A stretch of DNA of 64,000 nucleotides from MPNO01 sp965200535 (GTDB taxonomy: Bacteria > Pseudomonadota > Alphaproteobacteria > MPNO01). The first letter of the stretch is position 1; the number at the start of each line of letters is the position of its first letter. The notes below the pieces were generated by a model. That model made no database searches. It was given only the letters and a program-made list of their open reading frames with translations, and had not been told where the DNA came from. Made by a program: the position numbers and the translations under genes. The stretch spans positions 558,001 to 622,000 of the forward strand of contig CBDAUF010000002.1 in the NCBI GenBank assembly GCA_965200535.1. Reading direction: 5' to 3'. Shown one piece after another: positions 60,052 to 64,000 of the stretch.

Positions 60052-60492
60052 ATGGCCAACAGCACCGCATCCGCCCGACCGCGCGCCGTTACCGCCGCCG
60101 GCCCCGCACCCGATGCGGCGGGGAAGTATCTCGTACAAACCGACGGCGTCGTGCACGCGGGCACCCATCTCCTGATCGATTTCTGGGATGCGTCTTCTCT
60201 GGAGGACGCCGACGCGGTCGAACATGCGCTGCGCGAGGCTGCCGAGGCCTGCGGCGCCACGCTGCTCCATGTCCACGTTCACGCGTTCATGGAAAACGGC
60301 GGCGTGTCGGGGATCGCGGTCCTCGCCGAATCCCACATCAGCGTCCATACCTGGCCCGAGATCGGCTACGCCGCCTTCGACATCTTCATGTGCGGCCGGT
60401 GCGATCCGCGCCGTGCGGTCCCGGTGCTGCGGCGCCGGTTCCTGCCGCGCCGCGAGGCGGTCGAGGTGCAGAAGCGGGGCGTCCTCGGATGA
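60052..60492 (+). CDS. speD: S-adenosylmethionine decarboxylase proenzyme
   Basis: Pyruvoyl enzyme giving decarboxylated SAM for spermidine synthesis, 146 residues. Self-cleavage is expected between E93 and S94 in LAESHISVHTWPE, the serine becoming the pyruvoyl group. The FMCGRCDP loop holds the catalytic cysteine. The first ~25 residues before GKYLVQTDG are an Ala/Pro-rich extension absent from the usual form. ATG 60052 follows GGGAGG. The stop overlaps speE (ATGA). Confidence 0.95.
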   Translation: MANSTASARPRAVTAAGPAPDAAGKYLVQTDGVVHAGTHLLIDFWDASSLEDADAVEHALREAAEACGATLLHVHVHAFMENGGVSGIAVLAESHISVHTWPEIGYAAFDIFMCGRCDPRRAVPVLRRRFLPRREAVEVQKRGVLG

Positions 60493-61337
60493 GCGGGGAG
60501 TGGTTCACGGAAACCCTCTATACCGACTATCAGCAGCGCCTCAGGATTGCCAGGGTCCTCCACCGCGAGAAGACCGAATACCAGGACCTGCTGATTTTCG
60601 AGAATCCGTATTTCGGGCGGGTCCTCGCGCTTGACGGCATCGTCCAGACGACCGAGGGCGACGAGTTCGCCTATCACGAGATGCTGGTCCATGTGCCGAT
60701 GTTCGCCCACGGCGACGCCAGGCGGGTTGCCATCGTCGGCGGCGGCGACGGCGGTGCGCTCGAGGAGGTCCTCAAGCACGATGTGGAACGCGCCGTGATG
60801 GTCGAGCTCGACCCCGGCGTGGTCGAACTTTCGCGCCGTTACCTGCCCTCGATCTGCGGCGACGCTTTCGACGATCCGCGCGCCGAACTGGTGTTCGGGG
60901 ACGGCGCCGCGTTCATGAAGGCCGCCGATGAGACCTTCGATGTGATCATCGTCGACTCGACCGATCCCGTCGGCCCCTCCGTCGCGCTGTTCGAACGGTC
61001 GTTCTACGCCGATTGCCGCGCCCGTCTCGGCGAGCGCGGCATTCTCGTCACCCAGTCCGGCGTGACCTTCATGCAGGAGGAGGAGGCGCGCACCACCTAT
61101 GCACGCATGAAGTCCCTGTTCGCCGATGCCTGGCTCTATCTCACCCAGGTGCCGACCTACGGCGCGGGCTACATGACGCTCGGCTGGGGGAGCCGCAGCA
61201 CCGCCCCCCGGGCGACCCCGAAAGAGGAGATCGAGCGCCGGTTCCGCGCCGCCGGCATAGCGACCCGCTACTACACCCCGGATGCGCACGCCGCCGCGTT
61301 CGGCCTGCCGGGATACGTGCGCGCGCTGATGGATTGA
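60489..61337 (+). CDS. speE: Spermidine synthase
   Basis: Transfers the aminopropyl group from decarboxylated SAM to putrescine. The 282 residues show EYQDLLIFENPYFGRVLALDG-type N-terminal strands, YHEMLVHVPMFAHG near residue 63, VAIVGGGDGGALEEVLKH near residue 82 for nucleoside binding, the catalytic aspartate in IIVDSTDPVGP near residue 156, and PTYGAGYMTLGW. ATG 60489 is chosen, coupled to speD. Together they supply spermidine. Confidence 0.96.
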   Translation: MSGEWFTETLYTDYQQRLRIARVLHREKTEYQDLLIFENPYFGRVLALDGIVQTTEGDEFAYHEMLVHVPMFAHGDARRVAIVGGGDGGALEEVLKHDVERAVMVELDPGVVELSRRYLPSICGDAFDDPRAELVFGDGAAFMKAADETFDVIIVDSTDPVGPSVALFERSFYADCRARLGERGILVTQSGVTFMQEEEARTTYARMKSLFADAWLYLTQVPTYGAGYMTLGWGSRSTAPRATPKEEIERRFRAAGIATRYYTPDAHAAAFGLPGYVRALMD

Positions 61338-61371
61338 GCGCCGGGCGTGGCGGCGGTGCGCGCGGGGCCGT

Positions 61372-62883
61372 TCAGGCCGCCGTCCCGCTCTCGCGCGCTG
61401 CGGCTGCGGCGCGCGCCTCGAGCGTCCGGCGGTCGATCTTGTTGGTGCCGGAAAGCGGCAGCGCCTCGACAAGGAACACGCGGCGCGGGTGGGCGTAGGC
61501 CGGCCCGTTGGCGAGGGCGTAGCGCTTGACCGCGTCCTCGTCGATCGTGCCTTCGGGGCGCGCGACGACGAAGGCGACCGGGACGTGGGCCTTGAGGTCG
61601 TTCGGCGCCGGCACCACCACCGCCTGCATGATGTCGGGGTGCCGTTCGAGCATCGCCTCGACCGCCCCGGGATAGATGTTCTCCCCTGCGGTGACGAACA
61701 TGTCGTCGACCCGCCCGACGAAGTAGTACCAGCCGTCGCGGTCGCGCCGCAGGACGTCGCCGGTGTCGAACCACCCGTCGGCGAGGACGCGCGCGGTCTC
61801 CGACGGCAGGTTGTGATACCCGGCCATCACGCCCGGGCTTCTCACGTGAAGCGTGCCGTGGTCGGCGTCCGGACCGCCGGCGAGGCGCAGTTCGACCCCC
61901 TTGATGGGATAGCCTACCGTCATCCGCGGCCGCACCAGCCCGTCGGGGTGCTTCCAGGAAAAGACGATCGGCCCGCCCTCGGTAACGCCGTAGTTGAGGT
62001 TGAGCGCCGCGTTCGGGAACGTCCGGGCAAGCGCATCGAGCAGGTTGTCGGAGGCCGGGGCGGAACCCATCGAACAGGCGCGGACCGAGCTCAGGTCGGT
62101 CTCTGCCAGCAACGCCTCTTCCTGAAGGATAAGCGCGTACATGGTCGGTACGCCGGTCAGCATGGTGAGGCGGTACTCTTCGATCGCGCGGATGTAGCGC
62201 CTTGCGTCGAAGCGGGAAAACAGGACGATGCGCCCGCCCGCCGCGAGCGCCGACTTGACGGCCAGCAGGGCGTTCTTGTGGTAGAGCGGCGCCGAGATCA
62301 CGCTCGTGTCGTCGGGCCGGAGACCGCGGGTCTCGACGAGTTTCCCGATCATCCAGCACTGGCCCGCATGATCGAGGAGCACGCCCTTGGGGCGTCCCGT
62401 CGAGCCCGAGGTGTAGGGCTGCTCGGCGATGTCGCCGGGCCCGGGTGCATAGGCGGCGACGGGGTCGGGCGCCGTGAATTCCTGCCAGCCCGCGTCGTCG
62501 AACGAGACCGCCGCGGTTCCGGGCGGCGGATCGAAGGCGAAATCGCCGTCGGCAAAGACGATGCGCGCGCCCGAATCCTCGACGATGAAGCGCATCGTGT
62601 CGGCGGCGAGCTTGATATTGACCATCACCGGCACGCAGCCTGCGCGCATCGCGCCGAACAGCGTGACGAGATATTCGAGGCGGTTGACCGCGCAGATGGC
62701 CACCCGGTCGCCGAGACCGAGGCCGCGCGCGGCAAGCCCGGCCGCCATCGCGCCGCAGGCGCGGTCGAGTTCACGGTGGCTGAGGGTGCGCGGCCGGTCG
62801 GGATCGAACAGGTCGACGACCGCCGGCCTGTCGCTCCCGGCGTGGGCGGCGAAAACGCAGCCCAGATTGCCCGTCGGCGTCAT
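61372..62883 (-). CDS. AMP-dependent acyl-CoA synthetase/ligase
   Basis: A 503-residue class I adenylate-forming enzyme: P-loop QPYTSGSTGRPKGVLL near residue 157, LNYGVTEGGPIVF near residue 290, WFDTGDVLRRDRDGWYYFVGR near residue 372, and the catalytic lysine in LSGTNKIDRRTL near residue 480. It makes an acyl-CoA. ATG 62883 overlaps the alcohol dehydrogenase stop (ATGA), so the two enzymes are co-translated. The gene is convergent with speE. Acid substrate unknown. Confidence 0.9.
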   Translation of the reverse strand: MTPTGNLGCVFAAHAGSDRPAVVDLFDPDRPRTLSHRELDRACGAMAAGLAARGLGLGDRVAICAVNRLEYLVTLFGAMRAGCVPVMVNIKLAADTMRFIVEDSGARIVFADGDFAFDPPPGTAAVSFDDAGWQEFTAPDPVAAYAPGPGDIAEQPYTSGSTGRPKGVLLDHAGQCWMIGKLVETRGLRPDDTSVISAPLYHKNALLAVKSALAAGGRIVLFSRFDARRYIRAIEEYRLTMLTGVPTMYALILQEEALLAETDLSSVRACSMGSAPASDNLLDALARTFPNAALNLNYGVTEGGPIVFSWKHPDGLVRPRMTVGYPIKGVELRLAGGPDADHGTLHVRSPGVMAGYHNLPSETARVLADGWFDTGDVLRRDRDGWYYFVGRVDDMFVTAGENIYPGAVEAMLERHPDIMQAVVVPAPNDLKAHVPVAFVVARPEGTIDEDAVKRYALANGPAYAHPRRVFLVEALPLSGTNKIDRRTLEARAAAAARESGTAA

Positions 62884-63893
62884 GGCTCGATGATGATCTT
62901 TCCGATCACTTCGCGGTCGCGCAGCCGGCGGACGCCTTCCCGGGTTTCCTCGAGCGGGAGGACGCTGTCGATCACCGGTTCGAGCTTGCCCTGACGGATC
63001 AGGTCCATCAGCCGTGTCAGGTCCTCGGGCGCCCAGCTGTTGGAACCCAGGATCTTGAGTTCGAACGTCCAGATGTAGCGGAGGTCGGTGTTCGGCCCGT
63101 AGCCCGCCGTCGCACCGCAGGTCATCAGCCGCCCGCCGCGTTTGAGCGCCTTCAGGCTCGGCACCCAGGTATCGCCCCCGGTGAAGTTGACCACCATATC
63201 GACCCCGCCGGTGAAACGCCGCCGGTGGGGCTTCTCGTAGAGCTTCCAGATCTCGCGCTCGAAGGCGGCCTCGGTGTAGTCGATCACATGGTCGGCGCCC
63301 CATGCCCGAAGCGCCTCCAGCTTCTCGGGCGTCGAGCCGCAGGCGACCACCTCGGCGCCGACCAGCTTGGCGAGAAGTACGCAGCAGGAGCCGACGCCGC
63401 CGCTTGCGCCCAGGATCAGCACACGCTCGCCCTGCTTGAGCCCGCCGTGGGTGAACAGCATGCGGTGGGCGGTCCCGTAGGCGACGGGCAGCGAGGCGGC
63501 CTGGGCATGGGTCACCCCGTCGGGGATCGGGATCAGCCGTGTCGCGTCGACCAGGCAGTATTCTGCGGTGCCGCCGAGCACCATTTCCCCCATCAGCCCC
63601 TTCTCCGGCGTGACGGGGTCGAGCGGGTTGACCAGCACGTCGTCGCCGACTTGCCAGCCCTCCACCCCCGGGCCGACTTCGACGATCTCGCCGGCGATGT
63701 CGAGGCCGATGATCATCGGCATCGGCACCTTGATCCCCGGCATGCCGTCGCAGGTGAACACGTCGTGGTAGTTGAGCGAGGTCGCGCGAACCCGGATGAT
63801 CGTCTGGCCCTCTCCCGCCGCCGGGTCGGGAAAGTCCGTCTCGAGTCTGAGCGCATCGATCCCGCCGTGTTCGCGCAAGCATACCGCACGCAT
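62880..63893 (-). CDS. MDR-family zinc-type alcohol dehydrogenase/quinone oxidoreductase
   Basis: A 337-residue medium-chain dehydrogenase/reductase. SLNYHDVFTCDGMPG and MIIGLDIAGEIVEVGPGVEG near residues 39-80 form the GroES-like domain; VLILGASGGVGSCCVLLAKLVGA near residues 164-186 is the NADPH fold. The catalytic-zinc cysteine at the start of the GroES domain is not obvious (SLNYHD replaces the usual C-G-x-D), pointing to the quinone-oxidoreductase branch. It heads an operon with the acyl-CoA ligase. About 107 bases upstream to the window end contain no feature I can support. Confidence 0.88.
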   Translation of the reverse strand: MRAVCLREHGGIDALRLETDFPDPAAGEGQTIIRVRATSLNYHDVFTCDGMPGIKVPMPMIIGLDIAGEIVEVGPGVEGWQVGDDVLVNPLDPVTPEKGLMGEMVLGGTAEYCLVDATRLIPIPDGVTHAQAASLPVAYGTAHRMLFTHGGLKQGERVLILGASGGVGSCCVLLAKLVGAEVVACGSTPEKLEALRAWGADHVIDYTEAAFEREIWKLYEKPHRRRFTGGVDMVVNFTGGDTWVPSLKALKRGGRLMTCGATAGYGPNTDLRYIWTFELKILGSNSWAPEDLTRLMDLIRQGKLEPVIDSVLPLEETREGVRRLRDREVIGKIIIEP

Positions 63894-64000
63894 AAAAGCA
63901 CCCCGCTGCGACCGCGCCGCGCGGCCGATGGTTCGACATGTGACCGAGGAGCCAGAATCCCCGCCTGCACCTCTGCCGTCAAGCCTGACCGCCCCGCCGG

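Noticed and set aside
61845..61858. CTCACGTGAAG, parS-like core inside the acyl-CoA ligase gene
   Set aside because: Only the central CACGTGAA matches; the flanking GTTT/AAAC arms are missing, so ParB binding is unlikely.

Overview
The window is GC-rich chromosomal DNA from an alphaproteobacterium, probably a Rhodospirillales-like aerobic heterotroph. That placement is inferred from a GcrA cell-cycle regulator, a purC-purS-purQ-purL-bolA-grxD order, a DksA with only one zinc-finger cysteine, and many organic-acid transporters and CoA-dependent catabolic enzymes. I see no phage, insertion sequence, CRISPR array, rRNA or tRNA. Genes are tightly packed, often with 4-base stop/start overlaps, and many start at GTG; TTG and probably CTG starts also occur.

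Layout. 1-5.7 kb: the end of an ABC transporter operon (two permeases), then a TctC-TctB-TctA tripartite tricarboxylate transporter coupled to a metallophosphoesterase. 5.7-12.9 kb: a TetR repressor divergent from a long operon with a DctP-DctQ-DctM TRAP transporter, an NTF2-like protein, a small orphan, a nitroreductase-like protein and an aldehyde dehydrogenase; together these look like an uptake and oxidation unit for an unidentified acid or aldehyde. 12.9-14.3 kb: a remnant of a membrane desaturase gene and a MetE-like protein. 14.4-19.7 kb: a purine operon with a rhomboid protease inserted between purQ and purL, ending in bolA and grxD. 19.8-24.3 kb: rpsD and dksA, divergent from overlapping promoters, then a flavoprotein-SelD fusion and a double DUF427 protein.

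24.3-34.3 kb: accessory metabolism (TauD dioxygenase, EamA and MFS exporters, Tag-like glycosylase, CitE-like lyase, AtaL-like protein, SMP-30 lactonase, SDR, sulfatase). 34.3-40.9 kb: part of the box pathway for aerobic benzoyl-CoA degradation (boxC, boxB, amidase), divergent from an acyl-CoA ligase, a cupin and the sulfatase. A perfect 34-bp inverted repeat sits between the two arms; BoxA and a BoxR regulator are not present here. 41-49.6 kb: gcrA, a PEP mutase/isocitrate lyase family enzyme, then a four-gene operon (di-heme peroxidase plus PhnD/PhnC/PhnE-type ABC transporter) divergent from mntR. An MntR-box-like dyad lies between them, and an orphan molybdenum hydroxylase large subunit is coupled to mntR.

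49.6-64 kb: class I ribonucleotide reductase behind a long structured leader, a VOC protein, a perfect 20-bp palindrome that contains the bacterial parS centromere sequence (53894-53913), then an SDR, CysQ, Sua5, an FAD-linked 2-hydroxyacid dehydrogenase, an acyl-CoA dehydrogenase, speD-speE, and a converging acyl-CoA ligase/alcohol dehydrogenase pair.

The observations I rate most worth following are the parS site, the MntR-box-controlled di-heme/ABC operon, the box-cluster operator with its incomplete gene set, the TetR-TRAP catabolic operon with two unrecognised proteins, and the rpsD/dksA promoters that share -35 bases.
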